64,000 bases of DNA from Corynebacterium sp. CNCTC7651 (GCF_021496665.1 NZ_CP071246.1:1488001-1552000); one strand, 5' to 3'. Shown: positions 19,491 to 30,055, numbered from the stretch's first letter. Notes: generated by a model from the sequence alone, not told the origin. Numbers and translations: made by a program.

Positions 19491-21317
19491 GTGACTCTGT
19501 CCCGTTCCGCCGTCGCCCTCACCACCGCCGCTGCCGTATCCCTCGCGTCGCTTGCCCCCGCTTCTGCGGCGGTGGTGGCCAACCCCACCTACCACCAGGC
19601 TGATGCCGCATCGGTGAAGATGGCCGCGATCGGTTCCTACGGCGCCGGCATCTTCAACGAGTCCGCAGCCGAGATCGTCGCCTACCACCCGGCGTCCAAG
19701 CGCATCCTGACCGTCAACGCCAACTCCGGCAAGATCGATGTGCTCGACGCCGCGGACCCCACCGCACCGCAGAAGATCGGCGAGGTCTTCGGCGGCGAGG
19801 GGACCACCATCAACTCGGTGTCCGTGCGCCCGGACGGCCTGGCTGTAGCCACCGTCGAGCCCTCGGACAAGACCGCAGCCGGGGAGGTCATCTTCTTTAA
19901 CGCGGGTGCTGAGGAAGTTGGCGCCGTGCTCGGCCGCGTCGGTGTCGGTTCCCTGCCCGACATGGTCACCGTCACCCCGGACGGCAAGTACGCACTGGTG
20001 GCCAACGAGGGCGAGCCCGCCGAGGACTACTCCGTAGACCCCGAGGGTTCCGTCTCCGTGATCGCGTTGCCGGAAGGCGTTGCCGCGGCCAAGCAGGAGG
20101 ACGTCCGCACCGCAGGCTTCACTACCTTCAACGAGCCGGGCGCGCTGCCGACCGGCGTCCACATCTTCGGCCAGGTCGGCGCCTCCACCACCGTCGCCCA
20201 GAACCTCGAGCCGGAGTACATTGCTGTCGACGGCGGCAAGGCCTACGTCACGCTGCAGGAGAACAACGCCATCGCAGTGGTGGACATCGCAGCCGCGAAG
20301 GTGGAGCGCATCTTCCCGCTCGGCTACCAGGACCGCCTGAAGGTCCCGGCGGACATCTCCGACAAGGACAAAAAGATCAACATCGCGAACTGGCCGGTCA
20401 AGGGCATCCTGCAGCCGGACTCCATTGCGGCCTACAACGTCGGCGGCAAGACCTACCTGGTCACGGCCAACGAGGGCGACGCCCGCGACTGGGAGGCGTA
20501 CTCCGAGGAGGCCCGCGTCAAGGACCTGGGCAAGAAGGACCTGGCCCCGATCTGCGAGGGCTTCAACGGCTGGGACGCCGAGAAGATCAAGGATTTTGCC
20601 AAGGATGAGAACGCTGGCCGCCTGAAGATCACCACCGCATTCGGCCTGGACGCGGACAAGGGCTGCTACAACGAGATCTACGCGTTCGGCGGCCGCAGCT
20701 TCTCCATCTTCGACGCCGCCTCCGGTGAGCGCGTGTTCGACTCCGGCGCCGAGTTCGAGACGATCACCTCGAAGATCCTGTCCGGCTACTTCAACACCAA
20801 CCACTCCGAGAACGGCCTGGAGAGCCGTTCCGACGACAAGTCTGTCGAGCCCGAGGGCGTTGCCGTCGGCGAGATCGACGGCCGCACCTACGCCTTCATT
20901 GGCTTCGAGCGCCTCGGCGGCGTGATGGTGTACGACATCACCGACCCGGCGAAGGCGACCTACCAGGCCTACATCAACAACCGCGACTTCACCGTCAACA
21001 TGGAGGACGAGGAGAAGGCGGGCAACACCGCGGCGGCCCTGGCAAAGGTTGGCGACCTGGGCGCCGAGGGCCTGGCGTTCGTCCCCGCCAAGGACTCCCC
21101 TAACGGGAAGAACCTTGTGCTGGTGGGCAACGAGGTCTCTGGCACCACCACCGTCTTCCAGGTGGACTCCCTGACCCAGGAGGAGGCACCCGCAACGGGT
21201 TCGGTGAGCGAGTCCAGCTCCAAGGCAGGCAAGATCATCGGCTACCTGGTGGCCGCGCTTGCTGTCCTGGCCGGCGTTGCATACTTCGCAGCGCCGATGC
21301 TCGGCTTCACGCTCTAA
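19491..21317 (+). CDS. Secreted choice-of-anchor I family beta-propeller protein
   Basis: The 608-residue protein has a Sec signal peptide (residues about 1-26, ending APASA). A large beta-propeller-type domain follows with the hallmark GVGSLPDMVTVTPDGKYALV, VANEGEP, EYIAVDGGKAYVTLQENNAI and PEGVAVGEIDGRTYAFIGFE. A C-terminal hydrophobic helix near 580-600 ends almost at the stop. It should be exported and held in the membrane by that helix. Such proteins often associate with phosphatase or nuclease functions, but no catalytic site is evident. GTG 19491 is preceded by AAAGG. A 17-bp terminator follows. Confidence 0.88.
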   Translation: MTLSRSAVALTTAAAVSLASLAPASAAVVANPTYHQADAASVKMAAIGSYGAGIFNESAAEIVAYHPASKRILTVNANSGKIDVLDAADPTAPQKIGEVFGGEGTTINSVSVRPDGLAVATVEPSDKTAAGEVIFFNAGAEEVGAVLGRVGVGSLPDMVTVTPDGKYALVANEGEPAEDYSVDPEGSVSVIALPEGVAAAKQEDVRTAGFTTFNEPGALPTGVHIFGQVGASTTVAQNLEPEYIAVDGGKAYVTLQENNAIAVVDIAAAKVERIFPLGYQDRLKVPADISDKDKKINIANWPVKGILQPDSIAAYNVGGKTYLVTANEGDARDWEAYSEEARVKDLGKKDLAPICEGFNGWDAEKIKDFAKDENAGRLKITTAFGLDADKGCYNEIYAFGGRSFSIFDAASGERVFDSGAEFETITSKILSGYFNTNHSENGLESRSDDKSVEPEGVAVGEIDGRTYAFIGFERLGGVMVYDITDPAKATYQAYINNRDFTVNMEDEEKAGNTAAALAKVGDLGAEGLAFVPAKDSPNGKNLVLVGNEVSGTTTVFQVDSLTQEEAPATGSVSESSSKAGKIIGYLVAALAVLAGVAYFAAPMLGFTL

Positions 21318-21336
21318 CGAGATCGCTCCGGCACCG

Positions 21337-21384
21337 CACAGCCCACCCGCACCCTTTCGAACAGGTGCGGGTGGGCTGTGTTTT
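21337..21384 (+). terminator. Rho-independent terminator
   Basis: A perfect 17-bp stem (21337-21353 with 21364-21380) with a 10-nt loop, followed by TTTT. It lies 20 bp after the stop of the choice-of-anchor I gene and separates it from the Thr-rich protein gene. Confidence 0.92.
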
Positions 21385-21480
21385 GTGGGAAAACCTGCTA
21401 ATTTTCTAGCCATCCTCAACGCGGTCGGCTCTGGCCCCGCAGTTCGTTTCACCACAAGATAAGGGCGCAACAGTACCGCT

Positions 21481-21933
21481 ATGAACTCCCGCAACGCCAT
21501 CGCCGCGCTGACCGTAACCGGCCTCTGCCTCACCGGCATCGCCACCACCAACGCGCAGGCAGACACCACTCCCGCCAGCCCCACCACGGCCGCCGCTTCC
21601 CCGACCACGACCTCTCCGGCCGCATCCACCACCACGACGGCTGCCTCGGGCACGACTGCCTCGGGCACGACCGTAACCGCTACCCCGGACCCGAACGCGC
21701 CGGTGACCACCGTGGTCACCGTGACCGCCCCGGCCGTCACCGTCACCCCGACCCCGGCGAACGATGCCAGCTCCAGGATGATGGAGGCCAGCTCCTTGTC
21801 CGAGCGCGGCCTGAACTTCTTCGCGACGCTCAACGGCATCATCGTGGTCTTGGGCGGCCTCATCCAGGCACTCACGGTCCTGGCAGCCGTCTCCCCGCAG
21901 TTCCGGGAGATGCTGGCGGGCTTCTTCGTGTAA
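21481..21933 (+). CDS. Small exported Thr/Ala-rich protein with C-terminal membrane helix
   Basis: The 150-residue protein has a signal peptide (about 1-27, ending NAQA). A low-complexity region of Thr, Ala, Ser and Pro covers about 28-95 and could be O-glycosylated. One hydrophobic segment near 115-138 follows (FFATLNGIIVVLGGLIQAL). Its layout is like a small surface or envelope spacer protein. No function is recognised. The ATG is at 21481; the gene is convergent with dnaE, 21 bp between stops. Confidence 0.75.
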   Translation: MNSRNAIAALTVTGLCLTGIATTNAQADTTPASPTTAAASPTTTSPAASTTTTAASGTTASGTTVTATPDPNAPVTTVVTVTAPAVTVTPTPANDASSRMMEASSLSERGLNFFATLNGIIVVLGGLIQALTVLAAVSPQFREMLAGFFV

Positions 21934-21954
21934 AAGCGAACGTCGAAAAGCGTT

Positions 21955-24900
21955 TCAGCCCAGGATTCCAGGGCCCATCGTGGCCTTGAGGTCCCCCATC
22001 AGGCTGGCGGAGCGCTCTACGCGCAAGTGGTCGCCGAGGACGAGGAGCTGGCTGTGCTCCCCGTTGACGAGGTTGAGGTACACGTCCGCGTCGCCCGGGT
22101 TGTTGGCCAGCACCTGCTTCAGGCGCGCGATGTTGTCCACCGTGCACTGATCCGTGCGCATGGTCAGGCGCACGGGCAGACCTGCGCCGCCGCCGGGGCC
22201 GAGCTCCGGCACCTTCACATCGTCGCCGAACAGGCTCATCCTGTCGTCTCGCCAGGACACGTGCGCCTTGACCAGGATGATGTTGTCCTCCACGATCTGG
22301 GGCGCGACTAGCGCGTACACCTTGTTGAACAGGAGGACTTCCACCTGGGCACCGTGGTGGTCCTCGATGGTCACAATCGCCCACGGCGAGCCGTCCTTCT
22401 TGGAGAACCGCCTATCGACGGAAGAAATCAGCCCACCAATTGTCACCTCCGCGCCATGGCGCAGCTCGCCCGCAAGGATTGTGGTGAGCTGCGTATCCGT
22501 CTGGGCCTCAATCGCTTCCTCGAAGCCGTCCAGCGGGTGGCCGGACACGTACAGGCCCAGCATCTCGCGCTCGAGTGCGAGCTTGTGCTTGCGCTCCCAC
22601 TCATCGTCCGGCACCTCTACCGCGAACATGGAGGATGCACCCTCCTCTTCCCCGCCGAACGCGGCGAAAAGGTCGAACTGGCCCTTGTCCGCAGCCTTTT
22701 TGGTGGACAGCACGGAATCTACCGCGTCCTCCTGGATCAGCATGAGACCCTTGCGAGGGTGGCCCAGTGAATCGAACGCGCCGGCCTTGATCAGCGATTC
22801 TGTAATGCGCTTGTTGCAGGCAAGCAGGTCAATCTTGTCCAGGTAGTCGGAGAAACTGGTGAACTGGCCCTTGGTGCGGCGAGTTTCCTTGATGGACTCC
22901 ACTACTTCGGCACCGACGTTGCGCACGGCGGCGAGGCCGTAGCGCACGTCTTCGCCCACAGCGACGAAGTTCTCCTCACTCTCATTGATGTCCGGCTGCA
23001 GGACGCTCACACCCATGTGGCGGCAGTCGGAGAGGTAGATGGCGGACTTGTCCTTCTTGTCGCCCACGGAGGTGAGCAGCGCCGCCATGTACTCCGCGGT
23101 GTAGTTCGCCTTCATGTACGCCGTCCAGTAGGACACCAGCGCGTAACCCGCGGCGTGGGACTTGTTGAACGCGTAGGACGCGAAGGGTTCGATCGTGCCC
23201 CACAGCGCGTCCACCGCGTCCTTGGAGTACCCGTTGGAGAACATGCCCTCCGAGAACGTCTTGTACTCCTTGGCCAGCACCTCCGGCTTCTTCTTACCCA
23301 TCGCCTTGCGGAAGCCGTCTGCTTGGCCGGCGGAGTAGTTGGCCACCTTCTGGGAGATGTTCATGATCTGCTCTTGGTAGACGATCAGGCCGTACGTCTC
23401 ATCCAGAATCTCCTTCAGCGGCTCCTCCAACTCCGGGTGGATCGGCGTGATGGGCTTGCGGCCGTTTTTGCGGTCCGCGTAATCCCAGTGCGCGTTCACA
23501 CCCATCGGGCCCGGGCGGTAAAGCGCCAGCGACGCCACAATATCGTTGAACCCGGTCGGCTTCATGCGCTTCAGCAGCTCCTGCATGCCGCCGGAGTCCA
23601 GCTGGAACACGCCCAGGGTGTCGCCGCGGGACAGCAGCTCATACACCGCCGGGTTATCCGTATCCAGCGCCTCGAGGTCGATCTCCTCGCCGCGGTTCTT
23701 CTGCACATTCTCCAGCGCGTCGCCCAACACGGTGAGGTTGCGCAGCCCCAGGAAGTCCATCTTCAGCAGACCAATGGCCTCGCAGGCCGGGTAGTCCCAG
23801 CCGGTGATCAAGGCGCCGTCCGCCGGGCGCTTCCACATCGGGATGTGGTCCATCAACGGCACGGACGCCATGATCACCGCGCAGGCGTGGACGCCGGCCT
23901 GGCGCACTACACCCTCGAGGCCGCGCGCGGTCTCGTAAATCTTCGCCACGTCCGGGTCGGTCTCGATGAGGGAGCGCACCTCGGCCGCCTCCGCGTAGCG
24001 GGCGTGCTCCGGGTCCGTGATGCCGGCGAGCGGAATGTCCTTCGCCATGATCGCCGGCGGCAGCGCGGCGTTGATGCGGTCCGCCATCTGGAAGCCCGGC
24101 TGGCCGAAGTTCACCTTCGCCGAGTCCTTGATCGCCTGCTTCGTCTTCACCGTGCCGAAGGTGATCACCTGCGCAATCTTGTCCTCGCCCCAGCGCTGGG
24201 CGGCGTAGGTGATCATCTCGCCGCGGCGGCGATCGTCAAAGTCGATATCAATATCCGGCGCACTCGGGCGCTCCGGGTTCAAGAAACGCTCGAAGAGCAG
24301 GCCGTGCTCCATCGGGTCGATGTTGGTGATGGTCAGCGCGTACGCCACCAGCGAGCCGGCCGCGGAACCACGGCCCGGACCGACACGAATGCCAATCTCG
24401 CGGGCGTGCTTGATTAGCTCCGCCACGATGAGGAAGTAGGACGGGTAGCCCTTCATGTCGATGACGTCGATTTCATAGCTCGCCCGCTCGATGTACTCGG
24501 CTGGCACCTCGCCGCCGTCGAAACGCTCCTTGAGCCCCTTCATCACCTCCTGGCGCAACCAGGTGGTGGGGGTTTCGCCCTCGGGGACGTCGGCGATCGG
24601 CATGCGGTCGTGCGGGTGCTCCTCCCACAGCTCCCCGTAGTCGCCCACGCGCTCCGCGATCCAGAGCGTGTTGTCGCAGCCGTCCGGGACCTCGGAATCC
24701 CACAAGTCGCGCATTTGCTCGGCGGACTTGATGTAGTAGCCCGTGCCGTCGAACTTGAAGCGGTCCGGGTCCATGAGCGTCTTGCCGGTTTGCACGCAGA
24801 GCATGGCCTCGTGCGCAGGTGCCTGTGACTCGAGGACGTAGTGGCAGTCATTGGTCACCAGCGGCGGCAGGTCCAGCGCTTGGCCGATACGCAGCAGGTC

Positions 24901-25515
24901 CTCGCGCACGCGGCGCTCAATGTGCAGGCCGTGGTCCATCAGCTCCAGGAAGTAGTTGTCCCTGCCGTAGATGTCCTGCCACATCGCGGCCGCCTCGAGC
25001 GCCTGGTCGTACTGCCCCAGGCGCAGGCGCGTCTGCACGTCGCCGGACGGGCAGCCCGTGGTGGCGATGATGCCGTCCGCGTGCTCCGCAATCAGCTCCG
25101 CGTCCATGCGCGGCCACTTGCCCAACTGGCCCTCGTAGGACGCGAGCGAGGACAGCTTGAACAGGTTTCGCAAGCCCGTCGCATTCTCCGCCAGCATCGT
25201 CTGGTGCAGGTAGGCACCGGAAGCGGAGACATCGTCCGACTTCTGGTCCGGCGTACCCCACAGCTGGCGCTTCTTGTCAAAGCGGCTTCCCGGCGCCATG
25301 TACGCCTCGATGCCGATAATCGGCTTGATGTCCGCCGCCACCATCCTGCGGTAAAAGGCGTTCGATCCGAACATATTGCCGTGATCTGTCATGCCCACCG
25401 CGGGCATGCCCTGGCGGGTGACCTCCTCCGCCAGCAGGTCCACCTTGGCCATGCCGTCCAGCATGGAAAACTCGGTGTGGTTGTGCAGGTGGACGAAGGA
25501 GGATTGCTTGGCCAT
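21955..25515 (-). CDS. dnaE: DNA polymerase III alpha subunit DnaE
   Basis: The replicative polymerase subunit, 1186 residues, normal for DnaE1. It has an N-terminal PHP domain ([27 protein letters not shown]), a C-family polymerase core with the catalytic [12 protein letters not shown] near residues 420-430 and [15 protein letters not shown] before it. FHIP-type helices and an HhH follow. Near the end an OB domain shows [20 protein letters not shown]. It belongs to the cell's chromosome replication machinery. ATG 25515 is the family start. It stands alone, convergent with the secreted protein gene and followed in its own direction by nothing. Confidence 0.97.
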   Translation of the reverse strand: MAKQSSFVHLHNHTEFSMLDGMAKVDLLAEEVTRQGMPAVGMTDHGNMFGSNAFYRRMVAADIKPIIGIEAYMAPGSRFDKKRQLWGTPDQKSDDVSASGAYLHQTMLAENATGLRNLFKLSSLASYEGQLGKWPRMDAELIAEHADGIIATTGCPSGDVQTRLRLGQYDQALEAAAMWQDIYGRDNYFLELMDHGLHIERRVREDLLRIGQALDLPPLVTNDCHYVLESQAPAHEAMLCVQTGKTLMDPDRFKFDGTGYYIKSAEQMRDLWDSEVPDGCDNTLWIAERVGDYGELWEEHPHDRMPIADVPEGETPTTWLRQEVMKGLKERFDGGEVPAEYIERASYEIDVIDMKGYPSYFLIVAELIKHAREIGIRVGPGRGSAAGSLVAYALTITNIDPMEHGLLFERFLNPERPSAPDIDIDFDDRRRGEMITYAAQRWGEDKIAQVITFGTVKTKQAIKDSAKVNFGQPGFQMADRINAALPPAIMAKDIPLAGITDPEHARYAEAAEVRSLIETDPDVAKIYETARGLEGVVRQAGVHACAVIMASVPLMDHIPMWKRPADGALITGWDYPACEAIGLLKMDFLGLRNLTVLGDALENVQKNRGEEIDLEALDTDNPAVYELLSRGDTLGVFQLDSGGMQELLKRMKPTGFNDIVASLALYRPGPMGVNAHWDYADRKNGRKPITPIHPELEEPLKEILDETYGLIVYQEQIMNISQKVANYSAGQADGFRKAMGKKKPEVLAKEYKTFSEGMFSNGYSKDAVDALWGTIEPFASYAFNKSHAAGYALVSYWTAYMKANYTAEYMAALLTSVGDKKDKSAIYLSDCRHMGVSVLQPDINESEENFVAVGEDVRYGLAAVRNVGAEVVESIKETRRTKGQFTSFSDYLDKIDLLACNKRITESLIKAGAFDSLGHPRKGLMLIQEDAVDSVLSTKKAADKGQFDLFAAFGGEEEGASSMFAVEVPDDEWERKHKLALEREMLGLYVSGHPLDGFEEAIEAQTDTQLTTILAGELRHGAEVTIGGLISSVDRRFSKKDGSPWAIVTIEDHHGAQVEVLLFNKVYALVAPQIVEDNIILVKAHVSWRDDRMSLFGDDVKVPELGPGGGAGLPVRLTMRTDQCTVDNIARLKQVLANNPGDADVYLNLVNGEHSQLLVLGDHLRVERSASLMGDLKATMGPGILG

Positions 25516-25548
25516 GCCCGAGATTGTAGCCGGGGGACCTGGCCCCGC

Positions 25549-26823
25549 CTACTCGTATCGAAGCGCGTCGATAGGCTGCATCTTCGCCGCCTTCGACGCC
25601 GGGTAGTACCCGAAGAATACGCCCGTGGCCAGGGAGAACAACAGTGCGAAAACGACAGCCCCCAGCGGCGGCCACGTGACCGCGTCGAAGACGGCGGCGG
25701 TGGCGATCAGGCTGATCGCGCCGCCCAGCAGCACGCCGATCACGCCGCCGATCAGGCACACCAGCATCGCCTCGATGATGAACTGCAGGCGGATGTCCCC
25801 CTGCGTCGCGCCGAGCGCCTTGCGCACGCCAATCTCGCGGGTGCGCTCGGTGACGGTAATCAGCATGATGTTCATCACGCCGATACCGCCGACCAGGAGC
25901 GAGATGCCGCCGATGGCGGAGAGCACCGAGGACATGATGCGGAACACGTTACTCAGGCCCTCTAGGGCGCTGGAGAGGTCAAGCACCTCGGCCTCGTACT
26001 CGTCGTTGCCCGCGTACTGGCGGTCCAGGTACTGCTGCAGGTCCGCCTGGAACGTCGCGGCATCCTCCGTCGGGTCGGACTGCACGCTAAACGACGACAC
26101 CCAGGGCACCTCCATACCCACCCGGTCCGCCGAAGTCACCGGGATGTAGATGTCGGAGAACGACTGGACACCAGTCATCATGCCGCCGGCGTTGTGGGGG
26201 GCCAGCACGCCGACCACGGTGAACACGGCGGGCTGGCCGGACACGGTGACGTCGAAACGCTGCCCCAGCGCCGCCCGCGGATCCGAGTCGAAGAGTGCCT
26301 GGACGAACTCGTCCGACACCACGGCTACCGGGCGTTGGCCGGCAATGTCCGCGTCGGTGATGCCGCGGCCGTACTCCACGTCCAACCCGCGCACCCCGAG
26401 GGAGCCGGTGAGCACAGGGTAGACCGAGGTACTCGCCGTGATGTCGCCGTACGTCACGTCGCCGTAGCCCTCAGCCTCAATGTCCACGGCCTGCACCCGG
26501 TCGCCGAAATACGCCTTGAGCTGATCTAACTGGTCGAAGGTCATGGCGTCGCGTTCCTGCGTGGGCTGGCCGTAGTTGAACGCGGCGAACGGATCCTCGT
26601 CCAAGGCTTCCTCATCCGGGCGCTCGTGCACTATCACGTAGTGGGTGGAGGTGCCAACGCCCTCCAACTCGCTGAGCGTCTGGCGTTCCAAGCCGCGGCC
26701 GAGGGTCATGATGATGATCACGGCCATGATGCCGATGATGATGCCCAACAGCGTGAGGAAGGACCGCAGCTTGTTGGTGTTCAGGCTCGACGCGGCGAGG
26801 CGGAGTGATTCACTGACGTTCAT
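25549..26823 (-). CDS. ABC transporter permease, MacB/FtsX type
   Basis: The 424-residue protein has the MacB architecture: an N-terminal helix after SLNTNKLRSFLTLLGIIIGI, a long extracytoplasmic MacB-PCD domain (about 45-280), then three helices with the FtsX signature VGGIGVMNIMLITVTERTREIGVRKALGA. It should form a mechanotransmission-type exporter with the ATPase encoded 3 bp upstream and the adaptor before that. The substrate is unknown; antibiotics, peptides or lipids are usual for this family. Confidence 0.92.
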   Translation of the reverse strand: MNVSESLRLAASSLNTNKLRSFLTLLGIIIGIMAVIIIMTLGRGLERQTLSELEGVGTSTHYVIVHERPDEEALDEDPFAAFNYGQPTQERDAMTFDQLDQLKAYFGDRVQAVDIEAEGYGDVTYGDITASTSVYPVLTGSLGVRGLDVEYGRGITDADIAGQRPVAVVSDEFVQALFDSDPRAALGQRFDVTVSGQPAVFTVVGVLAPHNAGGMMTGVQSFSDIYIPVTSADRVGMEVPWVSSFSVQSDPTEDAATFQADLQQYLDRQYAGNDEYEAEVLDLSSALEGLSNVFRIMSSVLSAIGGISLLVGGIGVMNIMLITVTERTREIGVRKALGATQGDIRLQFIIEAMLVCLIGGVIGVLLGGAISLIATAAVFDAVTWPPLGAVVFALLFSLATGVFFGYYPASKAAKMQPIDALRYE

Positions 26824-26826
26824 GTC

Positions 26827-27708
26827 TTAGCCCTCCTGCTCCGGCCGCTTGCCCGAGGGCACGCGCACTGCGTCAATGCGCCCGTCGATGATCTCCACGA
26901 TGCGCTGCGTCTCTTCCGCCAGGAGCGGGTTGTGGGTAATGAACACGATGGCCTTGCCTAGCTCAGAGTGCAGCTGGTGGAACAGGTCCATCACCAGCCG
27001 GCCGGTCTTGGTGTCCAACGCACCGGTGGGCTCATCCGCCAACAGCATGTCCGGGTCATTCGCGAGCGCACGGGCGATGGCCACGCGCTGCTTCTGGCCG
27101 CCGGAGAGCTCGTTGGGGTTGTGGTGGATGCGGTCCCCCATACCCATCATGCCCAGCAGCTCCTCCGCCCGCGCTTCGCGCGCCTTGCGGTCCACGCCGG
27201 CGTACATCATGGGCATGGCCACGTTCTGCAGTGCGTCCATCCGGCCGATCAGGTTGAAGTTCTGGAAGATGAACCCGATGTTGTGGCTGCGGTAGGCAGC
27301 GAGCTCCTTGTCCGTCTTGGCGTAGACCGGCTCACCGTTGAACGCGTACGCGCCCTCAGTCGGCCGATCCAGCATGCCGATCAAGTTCATCAGCGTGGAC
27401 TTGCCGCCGCCGGAGGGGCCGACGATGGAGACAAACTCGCCGTGCTGCGCCTGGAAGTCGATGCCGTGCAGCACCGTCAGCTCGCTCGGCTCGCCCACGT
27501 TGTAGGTCTTGACAATATTGCGCATGTCAATCAGCAGGCCCGAATCCGCCAGGGTCTCCCCTGCCGCAGCCGGCTGCTCCTCGCGCGGCTCTAGCGCGGG
27601 TTCGGGCGCTGGGTCGCGCGCGGGTTCCGGCGCGACCACCGGCTGCTCGTCCGTCTCCGGCTCGGCGCCGAAAAAGAACGGCCCGGTTTCCTCGTTGGGG
27701 GTACTCAC
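26827..27708 (-). CDS. ABC transporter ATP-binding protein, MacB type
   Basis: A 293-residue ATPase with a 60-residue Pro/Glu-rich N-terminal extension. The ABC domain has Walker A GPSGGGKST, signature ELSGGQKQRVAIARAL, Walker B LLADEPTGALD and H-loop FITHNP. It belongs to the LolD/MacB group. GTG 27708 has GGGAGGG upstream and lies 9 bp after the adaptor gene; the permease gene follows after 3 bp. It powers the exporter made with those partners. Confidence 0.93.
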   Translation of the reverse strand: MSTPNEETGPFFFGAEPETDEQPVVAPEPARDPAPEPALEPREEQPAAAGETLADSGLLIDMRNIVKTYNVGEPSELTVLHGIDFQAQHGEFVSIVGPSGGGKSTLMNLIGMLDRPTEGAYAFNGEPVYAKTDKELAAYRSHNIGFIFQNFNLIGRMDALQNVAMPMMYAGVDRKAREARAEELLGMMGMGDRIHHNPNELSGGQKQRVAIARALANDPDMLLADEPTGALDTKTGRLVMDLFHQLHSELGKAIVFITHNPLLAEETQRIVEIIDGRIDAVRVPSGKRPEQEG

Positions 27709-27717
27709 GTGCCCTCC

Positions 27718-29451
27718 CTAGTTGGCTGCGCGGGTGCTGGTAACCGTCACCGTCGCGGTCGTGCGCTTGGAGCTGTCCCGAGCCTTGTCGACGTCCGCAG
27801 GATCAAACCCGTCGTCCGTAATGTCCACCTTCTCGCCCACGCGGTCGCGGAAGTCCTCCGGCCAGTTGATCACGATGTCGCCCGGCTTGAGGTCGCCGCC
27901 GGTAATGGCCACGTCAATGTCGTTCTCAGTGCCCGTGGTCACCTCGCGCTCCTCCAGCGTGCCGGAGCGCTCCCCGTCCCCGGTAGCAAGGACTAGGACC
28001 TTCTTGGTGCCCTCGTCCTCATACACCGCGTCCAGCGGGACGCTGATGGCCTTGTCGCTTTCCTGGGTGATGATCTCGGCGCGCGCCGAACCGCCGAGGA
28101 GCAGGCCCTCGGTGTTGCCCGTCACCTCAATCTCCACCGGGAAGGTCACGCCGCCGCCGGCGTCACCGCCCATGCCTCCCATGCCCGGCAGGTTCTGGCC
28201 CTCGCCGCCACCGCCCTGGCCCGCGGCCGGGGAGATACGCAGCACGCGGCCGGTGTATTCCTTCTTACCGGTCGCGGTGGAGGTGAACACCACACGGTTG
28301 CCTACCGCGATCTTGGGCACATCCGCCTCGCGCACGTTGGAGCGGATGATCAGGCGGGAATCATCCGCAATGCTCAGGATGCGGCCCTGCGGGATGTCGC
28401 CTTCCTGCACGTCCACGGAGGTAACTACGCCCGCGATCGGCGCGTAGATGGTCGCTTCTTGCACCTGGTACTGCAAGGTGCCGTCGCCGGCATCCAACTG
28501 GGTGTTTTCCACCGCGCGCCACGCGGAGTCCACCGCGGCCTGCAGCTGCATCCGCTCCTGCTCTACCTGCGCCTGCGCGGCCGCCAGGTTCGCTTTCGCC
28601 TCTTCCAGCGCGGCGTACGCCTCGGAGGTGCTCAGCGTGGCAATCTCGCCGCCGCCCGGCACACCCGGCCCGGCTGGCGCGTCCGGGTACGCCTCCGGAG
28701 CTACGGGTGCGGCAGGCGCGACGGGTGCGGCAGGCGCAACGGGCGCCGCAGGCTCTCCCTGCCCCACCGGCGCAATGGGCACCTGGTGCTCCGGCGCGGC
28801 CGGCACGCCCGGCATGCCAGGCCCGGGCCCGCCGACCATCTGGGAGAACTTGGACGAAATCTGGTCCGCAAAGTCCGTCGCCGCGCGCACCGCCCGGGCA
28901 ACCTTCCAGCCACCGCCGCCAGCAGCCGCGGCGTTGTAGGCGGCCTGCGCCTGGTTGAGCTGGGCCTGGGCGGCGCGCAGCGTCGGGTTGGTGCCGTTGT
29001 TCACGCTCTGGTTCAACGCGTTGAGCTGCGCCTGCGCCTGCTCCACGCCAGCCATCGCTTCTGCCTGCGCGTTCGCCTGCTGGCGCTCCTGCACCTCAAG
29101 CTGGCGCTGCAGCTGCTCGGTGTTCAACTCGGCCAAGAACTGCTCCGCCTGCACCCGGTCACCCGGCGCGACCGCAATGCGCTCCACCTCAGATTGCAGC
29201 GCGCTGGTGATGCTCACCGCGCGCACAGGGGCAATGTTGCCGTTGACCACCACGCTGTCTTTGACACCCTCCGCCGTGGCGATGGTGTAATCGCCGGGCG
29301 CCAGCCCCTCATGGCTCACGTCGCCGCCATTGCCGCAGGCAGTAAGCGTCAGGCTCAGCGCCACCGCCGCGGCGAGTGCCACCCGCCGGTGCCGCGCCGG
29401 CCGGCGGCCAGCGTTGGTCTCGAATGCGGGATTGGAAGCCGTAGAAACCAA
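27718..29451 (-). CDS. MacA/HlyD-like periplasmic adaptor lipoprotein
   Basis: The 577-residue protein has a signal peptide with lipobox LTAC (Cys near 39). A barrel-sandwich half-motif follows (VVNGNIAPVRAVSITSALQ), then a coiled-coil arm split by a Pro/Ala linker containing three APVAPA-type repeats. The second half-motif is YAPIAGVVTSVDVQEGD, followed by beta-barrel and membrane-proximal domains. It is the adaptor for the MacB-like ABC pair downstream. The start is TTG 29451: GAGGAG lies 6 bp upstream, no ATG or GTG is suitable, and the signal peptide then has normal length. Confidence 0.88.
   Translation of the reverse strand: MVSTASNPAFETNAGRRPARHRRVALAAAVALSLTLTACGNGGDVSHEGLAPGDYTIATAEGVKDSVVVNGNIAPVRAVSITSALQSEVERIAVAPGDRVQAEQFLAELNTEQLQRQLEVQERQQANAQAEAMAGVEQAQAQLNALNQSVNNGTNPTLRAAQAQLNQAQAAYNAAAAGGGGWKVARAVRAATDFADQISSKFSQMVGGPGPGMPGVPAAPEHQVPIAPVGQGEPAAPVAPAAPVAPAAPVAPEAYPDAPAGPGVPGGGEIATLSTSEAYAALEEAKANLAAAQAQVEQERMQLQAAVDSAWRAVENTQLDAGDGTLQYQVQEATIYAPIAGVVTSVDVQEGDIPQGRILSIADDSRLIIRSNVREADVPKIAVGNRVVFTSTATGKKEYTGRVLRISPAAGQGGGGEGQNLPGMGGMGGDAGGGVTFPVEIEVTGNTEGLLLGGSARAEIITQESDKAISVPLDAVYEDEGTKKVLVLATGDGERSGTLEEREVTTGTENDIDVAITGGDLKPGDIVINWPEDFRDRVGEKVDITDDGFDPADVDKARDSSKRTTATVTVTSTRAAN
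28703..28756. repeat. Three 18-bp tandem units in the adaptor gene
   Basis: Units at 28703-28720, 28721-28738 and 28739-28756; the first two differ only at the last base and the third is diverged. They encode the APVAPA repeats of the linker between the two coiled-coil arms. Confidence 0.85.
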
Positions 29452-29506
29452 GGTGTCTCCTCACAGCGGGGGCGGATAACTCCCCGAGACTATACACCGC
29501 CCGGGG

Positions 29507-30055
29507 CTAGCTCACCGGCGCGATTCCAAACGCTCCCCACACCGCATCCGGCGGCAGGACCTCCACCGTGCGCACGCCGTCGCGCCCCGCAATCTGGCGC
29601 AGCGTGCCACCCGGCGCGCGCACGACCAGGGCCACGACGGCATCCGGGTCCAGCTCCACGCCGTTCATCCGGCCCAGGTCCGCGACCAGGCCAGCCTCCC
29701 GCGCGATCACGTCGGCGCGAGTCAGGCCCGCGGTGGGTTCGGGGATGGCTTTGGAGGGAGCGTCGGCAAGCAAAAAAGCGCTCACCCGCGGCACGCCGTC
29801 CACGGCAGCGGCGGCTTCGGCTGGGGTGCGCGCCCCATCAAACGCAACGAGGGCGTAGGCGGGCTCGGGGCTTGCCGTGCTTAACGACGCTTCAGTTCTC
29901 GCCGCATAGTCCCCCGCACTCTCCCCCGGCTCCGGGCCGAGCGTGTCGCCCTGGATCACGGGCGGGTGCGCGTCGGTGGCAAGCCCCACGGCGTATACCC
30001 CGCCGAATGCCAGCGCCACGCCGAGCGCGGCCGCGGCGATCTTTGCCGGCTGCAC
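29507..30055 (-). CDS. Membrane-anchored hypothetical protein
   Basis: The 182-residue protein has one N-terminal hydrophobic helix (about 6-25, AAAALGVALAFGGVYAVG) that could anchor it or act as a signal peptide. An extracytoplasmic domain with no motif I recognise follows. The domain has alternating strands and helices (YALVAFDGARTPAEAAAAV, ADVIAREAGLVADLGRM). GTG 30055 lies 3 bp after the rluD stop, so it is the last gene of the lspA-rluD unit. One copy of the dispersed 13-mer falls in its variable segment. Confidence 0.75.
   Translation of the reverse strand: MQPAKIAAAALGVALAFGGVYAVGLATDAHPPVIQGDTLGPEPGESAGDYAARTEASLSTASPEPAYALVAFDGARTPAEAAAAVDGVPRVSAFLLADAPSKAIPEPTAGLTRADVIAREAGLVADLGRMNGVELDPDAVVALVVRAPGGTLRQIAGRDGVRTVEVLPPDAVWGAFGIAPVS
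29879..29891 (+). repeat. Dispersed 13-mer GCTTNACGACGCT, copy 2
   Basis: GCTTAACGACGCT within the membrane-anchored hypothetical gene. It is preceded by GCTTGCCGTGC (29870-29880), which overlaps it by 2 bp. Confidence 0.8.

Noticed and set aside
19434-21875. 813-codon minus-strand ORF
   Set aside because: Runs opposite the secreted beta-propeller gene and through its terminator; Val/Gly-rich shadow.
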